Shown: piece after piece, positions 1-10,315 of the stretch
Numbering within the stretch: the first letter of the stretch is position 1
Layout of the letters: every line of letters begins with the position of its first letter
Source: Thermoplasmata archaeon
Lineage (GTDB): Archaea; Thermoplasmatota; Thermoplasmata; Thermoplasmatales; Thermoplasmataceae
Direction of reading: 5' to 3'
DNA: 64,000 nucleotides
Assembly: GCA_021806235.1 (NCBI GenBank)
Contig: JAJZXU010000017.1
Coordinates: forward strand, 1 to 64,000
Notes under the pieces: generated by a model
The model's database searches: none
Told to the model about the DNA's origin: nothing
What the model saw: only the letters and a program-made list of their open reading frames with translations
Position numbers and translations under genes: made by a program

Positions 1-102
1 TCTATAGAATACAACTCCAAGCATGCATTTAAGGTAATGAACGGATATTATAAATCCAGGGATGAGATAAGGGAAATGTTTCAGAAGAGGTATCCTTTAT
101 AA
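1..102 (+). CDS. C-terminal end of a CDS entering from the left edge (…SIEYNSKHAFKVMNGYYKSRDEIREMFQKRYPL*), product unknown
   Basis: Open frame from base 1 to TAA at 100-102; truncated by the window. Confidence 0.5.
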   Translation, partial: SIEYNSKHAFKVMNGYYKSRDEIREMFQKRYPL

Positions 103-302
103 ATACACAAAATTATGTACACGATCGACTGTTTCAAATCCTTTTGTATCATTAGGCTTTAACCCATTTGCGTATTTAACTTTTTGGTTCAATTTTTTGT
201 TTTTTTTGGTTTTTTGGTCAGTTCATTGTTTTTATTACATCTTTTGCCACAGGGCTTTAAAGACTTCCCTAATCTGACCATTATAACTATATATGTTTAC
301 AG

Positions 303-623
303 TTGTATATTTATATTGGTTCACTGATAGTTTTCACATTCGAGAGAACTGAAAAAGGCATAAGTCCTGCATCATACTCAAGGCTATACAGAAAGATCTA
401 TGGATACAACAATTCATCATATTATGGAAAATATCATTCCAGGATACCTGGTTTCCTTGATGGAATCAGGTACATAAAATATGCAAATGGAGCGATCCTT
501 GCCATGAAGGGGGATAGCAGCATGATAGTTGAGTACCTGAAAGAGAATAAGGCAAGGGTCTTCCAGTGGGAGGTACAGCTGTCCAGAAAAGAGGAGATTG
601 ACCTGGGGAATAATGAAGAATAG
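303..623 (+). CDS. Conserved-looking hypothetical protein, about 106 aa, start uncertain (TTG in track)
   Basis: ORF with protein-like composition; convergent to cmk. Confidence 0.5.
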   Translation: MYIYIGSLIVFTFERTEKGISPASYSRLYRKIYGYNNSSYYGKYHSRIPGFLDGIRYIKYANGAILAMKGDSSMIVEYLKENKARVFQWEVQLSRKEEIDLGNNEE

Positions 624-655
624 CTGTTCTAAATAATTTCCATTTATATATTTAT

Positions 656-1183
656 TCAACACAGCATGTTTTCTATTCTTTTTATAATAAGTTCTGAAAC
701 CTCTTCAGGTTTATATTTATCTGTGTTTATTATTAAATCATAGTAGGAGAAATCCCTGTAATCAATGCCATAAAAAACCATATACCTCTTTATTTCAGAC
801 CTACTTCTTTCTATTATATCCTGTTTATCTATATTTTTATCCCGGGAATATAATCTTTTAATTCTCTCATCCTGGGATGCAGATAGATATATTTTACATG
901 CCTTTATATTATTTTTATATGCTAAATAACCTGCCAGCCTTGATTCCACAACTATATTATCACTGGTTTTAATTAAATTTAATAGCAGGGCATCCTCCTC
1001 ATGGTCTATTTCTGGATGTGCCTCAGCATATTTACTGAAATTAATTAGATCCATACTGTACTCCTTTGCCTTCTCCCTGAAAAAATAACCACCTGAAAAA
1101 AATTTATAATTAAAATGGTCTGATAATAAATTTCCTGCTGTCGTTTTTCCTGATCCTGATTCACCACTGATCGTTATAATCAT
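656..1183 (-). CDS. cmk: Archaeal cytidylate kinase
   Basis: P-loop MIITISGESGSGKTTAG, FFSGGYFFREKAKE; position at the end of the secY/adk cluster. Confidence 0.88.
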   Translation of the reverse strand: MIITISGESGSGKTTAGNLLSDHFNYKFFSGGYFFREKAKEYSMDLINFSKYAEAHPEIDHEEDALLLNLIKTSDNIVVESRLAGYLAYKNNIKACKIYLSASQDERIKRLYSRDKNIDKQDIIERSRSEIKRYMVFYGIDYRDFSYYDLIINTDKYKPEEVSELIIKRIENMLC

Positions 1184-1872
1184 ATTGATTTCGCTTCTTC
1201 ATCGTCTATTTTTCTTATTTTATATGTAAAATCAATATATTTCATTATCATGGTTACAAAGTATCCAACCGCAAGATTGCCAAGGGTGTATAAGCCCATC
1301 CACAGTGGCATTATATATAGACGTGCGGTTACAATGTTAAGATTAAGGTTCCATGGCATTGAAACGTACTGGTAATGCAACGATAACATGAAAACATATA
1401 ACCATATGAATATTAAGAAGAAAAATATCTCGGTTACCATCAGCGGTTTCATTGTATTCATTGACAGTGCGGCCTGATCCATCTGCCTCTGCATTGACAT
1501 TTTCTGCAATTTCTGTTGTTTTACACGGTCACCATTTTTCATGGCCTCCCTCATGGCCTGTGAATAGGCTCTACTTATCAGCTGGGTTTTACCCATTTTG
1601 ATCCAGTCTGTGAAGAAGTATCTCGGTATTGATGATATTAATCCAAGTATGATTCCCGTTAACATTAATGTGAGTACCGGTGATTTATGATGAAAACCTA
1701 ATAACGGTAAAAATACAACGTTCAAAGCATTGCCTATAGGATTTCTTATTGATGGGTCACTTATAACAAATATAAGTATAAGACCTGCAAACATAAAAAC
1801 GAATTCTATCATCATGAATTTGGTCATCTGCTGATTCTGTGGTGGCCTATTTTGTTGTGGTCTCTGTTGCAT
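1180..1872 (-). CDS. DUF106/EMC3-TMCO1 (archaeal YidC-like insertase) membrane protein
   Basis: Multi-TM, Gln/Pro-rich N-terminus, coiled-coil loop QAMREAMKNGDRVKQQKLQKMSMQRQ; adjacent to secY/adk as in archaeal clusters. Confidence 0.82.
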   Translation of the reverse strand: MQQRPQQNRPPQNQQMTKFMMIEFVFMFAGLILIFVISDPSIRNPIGNALNVVFLPLLGFHHKSPVLTLMLTGIILGLISSIPRYFFTDWIKMGKTQLISRAYSQAMREAMKNGDRVKQQKLQKMSMQRQMDQAALSMNTMKPLMVTEIFFFLIFIWLYVFMLSLHYQYVSMPWNLNLNIVTARLYIMPLWMGLYTLGNLAVGYFVTMIMKYIDFTYKIRKIDDEEAKSI

Positions 1873-2416
1873 AATCTAACCTCGTTACTATATTATCTGC
1901 TGCTATTTCAGGATTGCCCTCCTGATTACATATAAAATTTACAGTTGCACCGGAATATACGGAGTATGCCGCTGCATAGTATCTGTTTATTTCCTGATGT
2001 TCCCCTATATCTTCTACTGTATCACTGTCCCTTGATCTGGTTTTATCGTTATCCCTTCTTTTTTTTATTTCCTCAGGTTTTGATTCTATTAAAAAGAATG
2101 AGGAAACATTGAGTTCGTGCAAAACCCATTCCGGTAAACCGGGAAAATATCCGGAAGGTGATTTTATTGACATATGTGTGTCTATTATAATATTATTCAT
2201 TCTACCAAGTTCATTTGATGTTAACCTCTGGATGTGTTTCTGTGTCTCTATATCCAGCTTTCTTATATCATCCCTGCTATTTATAGAAGTCTCCTTTTTT
2301 GCGATCTCTAACATTAATGAACCGAAGTTTATTATTCGATAATCTGATTTTTTTGATACCAAATCCAGTATTGTAGATTTTCCTACTCCTGGAATACCTG
2401 AAATTACCACTCTCAT
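1847..2416 (-). CDS. adkA: Archaeal adenylate kinase (AdkA type)
   Basis: MRVVISGIPGVGKSTILDLV Walker A; directly downstream of secY. Confidence 0.9.
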   Translation of the reverse strand: MRVVISGIPGVGKSTILDLVSKKSDYRIINFGSLMLEIAKKETSINSRDDIRKLDIETQKHIQRLTSNELGRMNNIIIDTHMSIKSPSGYFPGLPEWVLHELNVSSFFLIESKPEEIKKRRDNDKTRSRDSDTVEDIGEHQEINRYYAAAYSVYSGATVNFICNQEGNPEIAADNIVTRLDYATETTTK

Positions 2417-2420
2417 GTTA

Positions 2421-4178
2421 TCATCCCATAAAGAACTGCCTTATCAATGGATGCATTTCCATTAGCTGCTCCCTTCCCATAGCCTCGTAGAACTGAATAA
2501 CTATTCCAACAGCCAGCAATAAACCTGTACCGCTGGTATCACCCACAGTTCCGATAAGATCGGCAGCGCCGGCGAGAACACCTACTATGGCACCGCTGAA
2601 TATTGTTATTGCCGGTATGTATTTGCTCAAAACCCTTTCCATTACCCTTGGATCCCTTCTGAAACCGGGTATCTGCATACCACTTGACCTTATCTGCTTT
2701 GCCACGGCACCGGCACCCATATTCGTAGTTTCAATCCAGAATTTTGCGAAGAGTATACTGAAACCCACAAGAAATACCATAAACACCAGTATGTGTGCAA
2801 GTTCCTGAACCGGTGTATGGCCTAACAGTACATTCTGAGATGAACTTGGCTGCAGTATTGGGAACAACCAGTCCGATAGACCATTTGGCGTATACAAATA
2901 AAATGCCAGACCGCTGGTAGGTGTAGTAGACGAAATATTAAGTGTCGATATCTGTGAAGATGTAGCATATGCCCCGAGCATGTGATTATGTCCCAGAAGC
3001 GGGATCTTGCTTAAAACCGGACTACTCCAGAATAATAATGTCCACATTGATATGTTTGCTAATAATGCTGTTGCTAATATAACAGGTATATTTGATGCAT
3101 ATAATAGCTGTAATGGATATCTTCCCCTTGCTCCCCTTACCCTTTCGTGGGCTATTGGAAGTTCTATTTTACTGCTCTGGAAGAATGCAACTATAAAGAA
3201 TATTAATAATGTACCTACCAGTGCAATCATTGGATTAGGCTGTGCAAACAGTACCTGTTCCATACCTGTATTTGTTAAATAGGAACCCGGTGCGTTTAAG
3301 AATAAATATATGACCTTTGGTATTGCACCCCCAGGTGGATTGCTCAGAGATAATGGAGATGATATTGTTGATGGAATCCAGCTAAATGTTCCGGTAAACA
3401 ACTGCTGTGATACACCTGCAGCTATGAATAATGATATACCTGAACCAATACCGTATTTTGAAACAACCTCATCCATCAAAAATACCAGATATGAACCAAC
3501 AAATAACTGTGCTATGATTATTGACTGTGCAAGGAACTCACCGTATCCGGGTGAGAATTTATTTAAACCGGAGACAAGGGCTGTATCCGGTACAAGGAAG
3601 CCAAATGCCTGCGGTATGGCCTCAACAAGTATCATTATAATAACTAATAATTTCTGTGTTCCCTGGTACATTGCCTTATCTGCTGAATCCTCTAAATTCA
3701 GATTGAATATTTTTGCACCAGCAAATAACTGCATTACTATACTTGCAGTTACAATAGGGCCTATACCCAAATCCATCAATGAACCTGACGCACCTGCAAA
3801 TATAGCCCTGAATGAGGCAAAAACATCAACGGTTTTGGTTGTATTTAAACCGTATATGTATATATTCGTAAGTGCAAAATATATTAATACAACTATGACT
3901 GTCCACATTATTTTATATTTGAATGGAACGTGTCCCTGCGCCTTCTTTATAGCCGGCAACTTTGCAGTTAAATTTTCGAGACCATATAACTTACTCTTTT
4001 TTGGCCCCTTATAGCTTATCAGCAGATATGCTATTAAAAACAAAGGCGATGACAGAAAGGCCACAATGAATAATCTAAGACCCGTGTAATGATAGAAGTA
4101 GTAGAACACAAGTACATAAAGAGCGAATACAAAAACTACGGGGATTGCTGTACCCCTATTCCTCTGTATATCAGTCAT
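2421..4178 (-). CDS. secY: Preprotein translocase subunit SecY
   Basis: 585 aa polytopic; SecY-like segments (RAIFAGASGSLMDLGIGPIVTASIVMQL, HERVRGARGRYPLQLLY). Confidence 0.95.
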   Translation of the reverse strand: MTDIQRNRGTAIPVVFVFALYVLVFYYFYHYTGLRLFIVAFLSSPLFLIAYLLISYKGPKKSKLYGLENLTAKLPAIKKAQGHVPFKYKIMWTVIVVLIYFALTNIYIYGLNTTKTVDVFASFRAIFAGASGSLMDLGIGPIVTASIVMQLFAGAKIFNLNLEDSADKAMYQGTQKLLVIIMILVEAIPQAFGFLVPDTALVSGLNKFSPGYGEFLAQSIIIAQLFVGSYLVFLMDEVVSKYGIGSGISLFIAAGVSQQLFTGTFSWIPSTISSPLSLSNPPGGAIPKVIYLFLNAPGSYLTNTGMEQVLFAQPNPMIALVGTLLIFFIVAFFQSSKIELPIAHERVRGARGRYPLQLLYASNIPVILATALLANISMWTLLFWSSPVLSKIPLLGHNHMLGAYATSSQISTLNISSTTPTSGLAFYLYTPNGLSDWLFPILQPSSSQNVLLGHTPVQELAHILVFMVFLVGFSILFAKFWIETTNMGAGAVAKQIRSSGMQIPGFRRDPRVMERVLSKYIPAITIFSGAIVGVLAGAADLIGTVGDTSGTGLLLAVGIVIQFYEAMGREQLMEMHPLIRQFFMG

Positions 4179-4578
4179 TTTCTATCGTAATACCATAATG
4201 GGAAAGCTTACTAATAGTTTTTTCGGTAGCCTTTGGAATTTTGATTTTGCATTTTATTTCAAAATTTCCCGTCCCGAGTAATTTCGTATATCCCGCACTC
4301 TCAAGGTCAATTACATCGTTTTCAACATAGCCCTCATTTTTTAATTTTCCATATAAACTGTTTAACTGATCTAATGTTATGGCATTTTCATATGTTTTTG
4401 AGTGGCTTGTAAAACCATGGACACCATAATAGTTTTTATCATGTAATATCAACCATGTTTTCCTGTGTGCTCCAAAACCAGCGTTTCCATTTCCTCCTCT
4501 CTTGCCTTTTCCTCTTCCGGATTTCATTCCCCTGCCGTAATGGCCTCCTCTCTGTTTTTTAGTTCTTGTTCTCACCAT
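4171..4578 (-). CDS. rpl15: Ribosomal protein L15
   Basis: [32 protein letters not shown]; operon position. Confidence 0.93.
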   Translation of the reverse strand: MVRTRTKKQRGGHYGRGMKSGRGKGKRGGNGNAGFGAHRKTWLILHDKNYYGVHGFTSHSKTYENAITLDQLNSLYGKLKNEGYVENDVIDLESAGYTKLLGTGNFEIKCKIKIPKATEKTISKLSHYGITIEND

Positions 4579-5053
4579 TTAAATCAACTCCCGGAATAAT
4601 CATTTTTTTAATTAGATTATTAATTTTTTCTCCCCTGTAGCCTGATGACCCCTTTTCATGGAAGGGCTTCTGTATTGCCTCATAGCCTCCCCTTGGTGGA
4701 TTTAGCCTTATTACAGATATTAAATCCCCGGCATTTTTTAGCTTTGTTTTGTTATTTAAAAGTGCATCTGCAAAATCCTCAAAGGATTTGTATCCTAAAT
4801 TACTTATATAATCATCTGTAAGTTTTTTTCTGCCCTTCAATAGCATTCTATTTTTTAATATTAACGTTAGGGTTTCCCTATCCAGTTCTCCCCAGGTTAC
4901 ATAATCTTTCACCCTTTTAAGCATACCGTTTATGCTATCATTTTCATTAAATAATACCATATGGTTTATCCTGTTAAGGTTTAATAAATCTGCAGTTTTT
5001 TCCGCCGCAGGTTTTATTCCAGTACTGCCTCTAATCCTGATTATTGCTATCAT
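4559..5053 (-). CDS. rpl30: Ribosomal protein L30 (archaeal L7e-type)
   Basis: [12 protein letters not shown]…[21 protein letters not shown]; operon position. Confidence 0.93.
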   Translation of the reverse strand: MIAIIRIRGSTGIKPAAEKTADLLNLNRINHMVLFNENDSINGMLKRVKDYVTWGELDRETLTLILKNRMLLKGRKKLTDDYISNLGYKSFEDFADALLNNKTKLKNAGDLISVIRLNPPRGGYEAIQKPFHEKGSSGYRGEKINNLIKKMIIPGVDLNGENKN

Positions 5054-5696
5054 GTTCTATGCCTCCAACATATATGGGTGTGGTAAGATTTATCTTCGGG
5101 TTTATTTTCATTGAAACCGTCTTTTTAATTGCATCAAATGTTGCCAGTGCATAATTTACGGTTGTTTTTGTATGCCCTGATGCAAAACCCCATGCATCCT
5201 CTATTCCTGCCATCTTTAATATTACCTTTACAACATCTCCAACAGCAAGTCCTACACCCTGTGGTGCGGGTTTCAACTTCACGATAACGGACCCGGATTT
5301 GCCAATTATCTGAAATGGCAGTGAATGTGGTCTACCACAACCGCATTCCCATGATCCACATCCCCTTTTTATTTCTATTATGTTTACTTTTGCATTATTT
5401 ATTGCCTTCCTTATTGCAGGTGCAGCTTCTTTTGCCTTGCCACGGCCTATACCGATATATCCATTTCCATTACCCACTACAGCGGTAATAGAATAATTCA
5501 TTCTCCTACCGGAATCGGTCATTCTCTGTGCTCTCTCTATGTTTATAACTTCATCCTTTAGATCAGGCATAAGGTAATCAACTATCTGATATTCCTTTAA
5601 AGGTAATTTTGTGTGTAATGCTTCTCCCATAGTTTTTATTTCATCGTTTGCTACCAATCTTCCAAGTTCAGTTTTTGGAATCCATTCTTCGTCCAT
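5031..5696 (-). CDS. rps5: Ribosomal protein S5
   Basis: S5 double-stranded RNA-binding motif [27 protein letters not shown]. Confidence 0.95.
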   Translation of the reverse strand: MDEEWIPKTELGRLVANDEIKTMGEALHTKLPLKEYQIVDYLMPDLKDEVINIERAQRMTDSGRRMNYSITAVVGNGNGYIGIGRGKAKEAAPAIRKAINNAKVNIIEIKRGCGSWECGCGRPHSLPFQIIGKSGSVIVKLKPAPQGVGLAVGDVVKVILKMAGIEDAWGFASGHTKTTVNYALATFDAIKKTVSMKINPKINLTTPIYVGGIEHDSNNQD

Positions 5697-5698
5697 CT

Positions 5699-6169
5699 TT
5701 ATTCACCTTTAATATATTTATTTAGATCTGTTTTATTTTTCAGATGATCACCTTTTAACCTTGCATCATTAGGAAAAACCTCCTCATCTACAGGTATATC
5801 AATGCCAGAGTCCTTTATGCCCTTTAATGCTGCAGCCAATCTTCCACCATGTACGAATTTATACCTTCCTGTATCGAATATTGCTGATTCTATATGCTTT
5901 TCCATGGCCCTTTTACCTGCTAAATAACCACCAAGGTAATACATCTGGATATTGTTTCCAGTTACGTTGTAAACCTTTTTCAATGTGGCATCTGTTACCG
6001 TTACCACTACCTTATCCCCTTCGGGCTTATAATCTATGAACTCTATTATGAAACCCTTATTGCTCGGTCTTACAACTGCCCTGGTCATACCAGATTTTAA
6101 TAGAGTGTATCTCTTATGGTAATCGGTTATACCTTCCTTTCTACGTTTAAGAACTGGTATTGTTTTCAT
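5699..6169 (-). CDS. rpl18: Ribosomal protein L18
   Basis: RRREGITDYHKR-type start (KRRKEGITDYHKRYTLLKSG); operon position. Confidence 0.92.
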   Translation of the reverse strand: MKTIPVLKRRKEGITDYHKRYTLLKSGMTRAVVRPSNKGFIIEFIDYKPEGDKVVVTVTDATLKKVYNVTGNNIQMYYLGGYLAGKRAMEKHIESAIFDTGRYKFVHGGRLAAALKGIKDSGIDIPVDEEVFPNDARLKGDHLKNKTDLNKYIKGE

Positions 6170-6623
6170 TTTTATCCTCCTTTATTAATGATGCTCCCTT
6201 TAAATGCGACACAAGCTGTGCCCTTGACACATATGACCCGCTTTTTATTGTTCTATAATACTTACGGTATGTTTTATTGTCTATTTTATTTTCATCCTTT
6301 AATGTTTTTAACTCAGACCTCAGTGCCCTTATAAGGGTTACCCATCTTCTTTTTCTTGGATATCTTGCATATTTTGTTCCCCTTACAGATCCGGGTCCTC
6401 TTCTTCTACCCTTTTTTAACTGGTTTATTCTTTTCTTCAATCTATTATTTGAATTAGTTTTCTTATCTTTTCTCTGTATTACGTGCAGGGCTATAAGTTT
6501 TCTTACATCCTCACGTGACGTTGCATCCAGAACCTTTTCAGTACTGTTTGTATCTATCCATACCCTTGAAATACCTATTTTTAATTCATCAGATGCTATT
6601 TCCTTTACACTGGACATTTTCAT
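6147..6623 (-). CDS. rpl19e: Ribosomal protein L19e
   Basis: RLKKRINQLKKGRRRGPGSVRGTKYARYPRKRRW. Confidence 0.95.
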   Translation of the reverse strand: MKMSSVKEIASDELKIGISRVWIDTNSTEKVLDATSREDVRKLIALHVIQRKDKKTNSNNRLKKRINQLKKGRRRGPGSVRGTKYARYPRKRRWVTLIRALRSELKTLKDENKIDNKTYRKYYRTIKSGSYVSRAQLVSHLKGASLIKEDKNENNTSS

Positions 6624-7027
6624 TTTACTACCACCCTATTAAATACATGAATCCCAAGTTCATCTGCTTCAGATTCTATATAAGTTCTTTTCTTATAACC
6701 AACGGTCGAGGCTATTCTTGCACCCTCAAGATCCGGATTAATTTTTCTTAATTCGTCCACATTGTGAACTAATACTTCCCTAAATCCTGATGGATGCAGA
6801 CCCCTTACGGCCTTCGGTGTTCTATACCCAGGATTCACCATAGGTATTCTGTAACCTATATGTTTCCTTAATTTCGAATGCTTTCCTCTTGGTTTTCTCC
6901 ATGAATCGTCAAATTTCTTATATCTGAACCATTCTTGCCTGTGGAATTCTACTCTTCTTCTATTTACTTCATTTTTCTTTTTTAATAATACTTTCTGTTC
7001 CTTTGTTAATAAAGGTTTATAACTCAT
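6620..7027 (-). CDS. rpl32e: Ribosomal protein L32e
   Basis: [27 protein letters not shown]-like, [23 protein letters not shown]. Confidence 0.95.
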   Translation of the reverse strand: [135 protein letters not shown]

Positions 7028-7562
7028 CAGGATTCACCCCCTTCAAAAGATATATACCGTCCTGAAAAACCCTTGAATCGAAATGCTTTATGTATGTTGC
7101 CCTCTCTATATTTGCTGCGGTATCTCCCATATCTCTTTTGTCTATTCCCTCTATGGTTACCTTATCACCTTTTACAGAGACCTTGCAGTTTTTTATTTTT
7201 GCTATTCTTGGGGCCTTTCCTCCAAGGAAATTTTCTATATATAACAAATTGCCACGAACAGAAACCCTCATTGGAAAATGCGTGAAATCTATCTTCATTA
7301 CATATTTAAATCCCTCTGTTACACCCTTGAATACTATATTTAATTCAGAGTACCATGTACCAACTATGCTGTTGGTAAATTTATTTTCCTTACTTACGGC
7401 TATAATCAATGAATTGTCTTTTTTATAGACCTTCGCATATTTGTCTTTGAAATTCCTTAATGTTTCTCCCAGTTTACCCTTTACAGTTATAAGGTATTCA
7501 TCGACGTTTACCTGAATCCCTTCAGGTATTTTTAATTCCATTTTATCTTTCCAGTTTATCAT
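7017..7562 (-). CDS. rpl6: Ribosomal protein L6 (true start may be Met8 at 7541)
   Basis: IPEGIQVNVDEYLITVKGKLGE…RVFQDGIYL; operon position. Confidence 0.93.
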   Translation of the reverse strand: MINWKDKMELKIPEGIQVNVDEYLITVKGKLGETLRNFKDKYAKVYKKDNSLIIAVSKENKFTNSIVGTWYSELNIVFKGVTEGFKYVMKIDFTHFPMRVSVRGNLLYIENFLGGKAPRIAKIKNCKVSVKGDKVTIEGIDKRDMGDTAANIERATYIKHFDSRVFQDGIYLLKGVNPDEL

Positions 7563-7574
7563 TTTATTTACACC

Positions 7575-7964
7575 TCAGTATACATAAGCAAGAAGCTTGC
7601 CGCCTATGCCAAATTTTCTTGCTTCAAGATGGCTCATAACACCCTTTGTTGTTGTTAATATTATTATTCCAAAGTCCTGAGCCGGGAGATATCTTGATTC
7701 ATATTTTTCTATATTTGTTTTTTTAACAGACAGCCTTGGCTTTATTACACCACAGTTATTGATTGTATCGCTTAAGTTAACTTTGAATCTGCCACCGCGG
7801 TCTTCTTCTATTACCTCAAAGCTTTTTATATAATTATAATCCTGCATTACCTTTAATACCCTTCCTATTATTATGGATGCGGGGTTTATAATTATCTCAT
7901 TCTTGCCTATTCTCGAAGCCATTTTTATTGTATTTATTACATCATTTAAAGGATCACTTTTCAT
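7575..7964 (-). CDS. rps8: Ribosomal protein S8
   Basis: [20 protein letters not shown]…[27 protein letters not shown]. Confidence 0.95.
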   Translation of the reverse strand: MKSDPLNDVINTIKMASRIGKNEIIINPASIIIGRVLKVMQDYNYIKSFEVIEEDRGGRFKVNLSDTINNCGVIKPRLSVKKTNIEKYESRYLPAQDFGIIILTTTKGVMSHLEARKFGIGGKLLAYVY

Positions 7965-7973
7965 TTAATCACC

Positions 7974-8132
7974 TCAGCTATATTTCCTGAAGCCAATCTT
8001 CTCTGCTGTTTCTCTGAAGCACTGCCTGCACAATCTTATACCGTATCTTCTTACTAATCCTCTTTTTCTTCCACAGCGGACACACCCCTGGGAATGACCG
8101 AAATTCTTTTTTGGTTGTAATTTTACCTGCAT
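7974..8132 (-). CDS. rps14: Ribosomal protein S14 (zinc-binding type, 52 aa); not in the supplied ORF track
   Basis: Manual translation [52 protein letters not shown]; CxxC…CxxC; sits between rpl5 and rps8. Confidence 0.95.
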   Translation of the reverse strand: MQVKLQPKKNFGHSQGCVRCGRKRGLVRRYGIRLCRQCFRETAEKIGFRKYS

Positions 8133-8136
8133 AATA

Positions 8137-8667
8137 TCACCTTATAATTTTAACATTAAAATTATCTTCAAGAAACTTTATTGACTCGTCCTTCTTAACC
8201 CTTATTTTTGAGGGTACAGTTTTACGATTTATTCTTCTTTTTGATATTCTATATCCGCCTGCTTTTTTCAATACTATGGCTACATCCATACCGAAAATAC
8301 CGATATCAGGGTCATACTTCATTCCCTTGAAATCTGTATAATCCGTTACTCCAAAGTATGCATTTCCCTGTTTATCAAATGAATAAACAGGTAATTTGTA
8401 ATCCTTTGCAAAGAAAGCTTCCTTCAGGAAGTTATACGCATTTTCCTTCCTTAATGTAACCTTCACACCTATATTAAGCCCCTTTCTTATATTGAAATCC
8501 CTTATTGTTTTTCCTGCACTTGTAACTACAGGTTTGTGCTTTGTCAGTAATTCTATTACTTTCGCAGCCTTGTTTAACCTTTCTCCTGCGGCACCAACAC
8601 CGATGTTTATTACCACTTTGTCGATAACGATTTCAGTCATAGGATTTTCTGTTTTTTCACTCATCAT
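8137..8667 (-). CDS. rpl5: Ribosomal protein L5
   Basis: [29 protein letters not shown]…[17 protein letters not shown]. Confidence 0.94.
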   Translation of the reverse strand: MMSEKTENPMTEIVIDKVVINIGVGAAGERLNKAAKVIELLTKHKPVVTSAGKTIRDFNIRKGLNIGVKVTLRKENAYNFLKEAFFAKDYKLPVYSFDKQGNAYFGVTDYTDFKGMKYDPDIGIFGMDVAIVLKKAGGYRISKRRINRKTVPSKIRVKKDESIKFLEDNFNVKIIR

Positions 8668-9355
8668 TTATAGCCACCTCTTTTTCTGGTATTTTAAATG
8701 TGTATTTCGCACTGCCAATAACAAACATATAATCCTTTATTGTTGAGAATCCCTCATTAAGGTTTGCCATATTATGCCCTGATGATTTTTTAACCTCTAT
8801 TGACTTTATTGTGGCAATCTCACCAACGTGTGATCCACCGGTAATAAACGCCTTATCTCCTATACCCATCTTTATAACATCAGCTATCTGAAGTTCCGGG
8901 ACCTTCATCAGTACCACATCGGAGGTTTTTATATCATTTTTATCTGTTGTTATGGTTTTACCATCATGGAATCCTAACTGTAACCTGTTTTTACTTATTA
9001 CCGTCTTTTTTGTTACCTTTAATAATTTAACGCCCTTATTTTCATCTGGATTTGCCACACTTATAAGTTTGCCCTTTCTATCATATATGATCAGGAAATC
9101 ATGGTCAAATGTGTCTATTGACAGTACATCCATGAAACCCAGTGGGAATCTTCTATCTTTCACTATCTTGCCATCAACTTTAACATGATTTGTATTTAAT
9201 AATCTTGTTATTTCCCTTTCCTTATCTCCAATTTTTAGGTAATCCCTTAATACTATAAGTAAGGGTATGGAGTCTTCCTTTTTGTGTGTTGCTGGCGTGG
9301 GAGTAACAGACCAGAAATTTGTTTTCCTCGGTATTTTCAACTTCCTTGACGCCAT
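8657..9355 (-). CDS. rps4e: Ribosomal protein S4e (start trimmed to MASRKLKIPRKTNFW)
   Basis: S4e N-terminus and S4 RNA-binding motif; Met at 9355 lies just after the rpl24 stop. Confidence 0.92.
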   Translation of the reverse strand: MASRKLKIPRKTNFWSVTPTPATHKKEDSIPLLIVLRDYLKIGDKEREITRLLNTNHVKVDGKIVKDRRFPLGFMDVLSIDTFDHDFLIIYDRKGKLISVANPDENKGVKLLKVTKKTVISKNRLQLGFHDGKTITTDKNDIKTSDVVLMKVPELQIADVIKMGIGDKAFITGGSHVGEIATIKSIEVKKSSGHNMANLNEGFSTIKDYMFVIGSAKYTFKIPEKEVAINDE

Positions 9356-9362
9356 CATAATT

Positions 9363-9908
9363 TTAGTTTTCATCATTATCACCGTCTTCTTTTACATTAT
9401 CCTCACTGGATTCTTCATTATCGTTACCCTCAGAATCTTCACTCTCTGTTTTCTCGTCATCTGTTTCCTCACTGCCTGCTTCCCTATCATCAATGATTTC
9501 CTGTTCTGTTTCCTCCGTGGTTTCTTCTGTTAATTCTTCGTTATTTTCTATATTTTCATTCTCTTCGGGTTCGGGTGCTTCCGGTTCCGGTGGTGGTAAA
9601 CTACGCCTTGCGGTTATATCCTTAATCTTATTATACCTTCCAGGACTTGATAGATCAAGCTTTGTTATAACAAGATTGCTGTGGTCTATGTAATATTCTA
9701 CCTGCTTTCCATCCGCTTTTGCTATTGTTACACCCTCTATGGATATTTTCTTTGATTTGTGGCTTACATCTATTACCTTGCCGCCTTCTCCTTTTCTTGA
9801 TCCTGAAATAATTTTTACAATATCACCCTTGACTATGGGGAATTGCCTTATACCGTATTTTTTACGTAAATCCTTATTTATTGCTACATTTATTTTATTT
9901 TCTAACAT
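9363..9908 (-). CDS. rpl24: Ribosomal protein L24 with about 75-residue acidic C-terminal extension (start trimmed to MLENKINVAIN)
   Basis: KOW motif VKGDIVKIISGSRKGEGGKVIDVSHKSKKISIEGV; tail PPPEPEAPEPEENEN…EDNVKEDGDNDEN. Confidence 0.92.
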   Translation of the reverse strand: MLENKINVAINKDLRKKYGIRQFPIVKGDIVKIISGSRKGEGGKVIDVSHKSKKISIEGVTIAKADGKQVEYYIDHSNLVITKLDLSSPGRYNKIKDITARRSLPPPEPEAPEPEENENIENNEELTEETTEETEQEIIDDREAGSEETDDEKTESEDSEGNDNEESSEDNVKEDGDNDEN

Positions 9909-9916
9909 AATACACC

Positions 9917-10315
9917 TCATACTATTGTTGATGCTATTGATGCTATTCTGGGCCACCTTTCAGCTGCCTCCCTTGCAACCGGTCCCTTAATCTCAGAACC
10001 ACGTACTTCTCCTTCAAGGGTAACAAGAACAGCTGCATTATCCTCAAATTCTATAATATTACCATCCGATCTCCGGTAGGGTCTCTTCTGCCTCACTACT
10101 ACAGCATATACAACCTTTGCTCTCATCTCTGGAGTTCCCTTCTTAACACTTGCAATGAATAAATCACCAACACCAGCAGAAGGTATTCTTCTTGCAACCG
10201 TATGTAAATCCTTTACACCAATAAGGCTTACTATTTTAGCACCTGTATTATCGACACAGGGTATTACCGCACCTAAAGGTAAACCCCTTGATTCATTTCC
10301 CGAAATTCCTTTCAT
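9917..10315 (-). CDS. rpl14: Ribosomal protein L14
   Basis: GAVIPCVDNTGAKIVSLIGV…FEDNAAVLVTLEGEVRGSEIKGPVARE. Confidence 0.95.
   Translation of the reverse strand: MKGISGNESRGLPLGAVIPCVDNTGAKIVSLIGVKDLHTVARRIPSAGVGDLFIASVKKGTPEMRAKVVYAVVVRQKRPYRRSDGNIIEFEDNAAVLVTLEGEVRGSEIKGPVAREAAERWPRIASIASTIV

Noticed and set aside
181-235. T-rich tract (TTTTTTGTTTTTTTTGG…) as a special element
   Set aside because: Most simply a poly-T archaeal transcription terminator after the partial left-edge gene
3310-4014. 234-aa plus-strand ORF
   Set aside because: Antisense to secY; arises from codon bias, no recognisable motif
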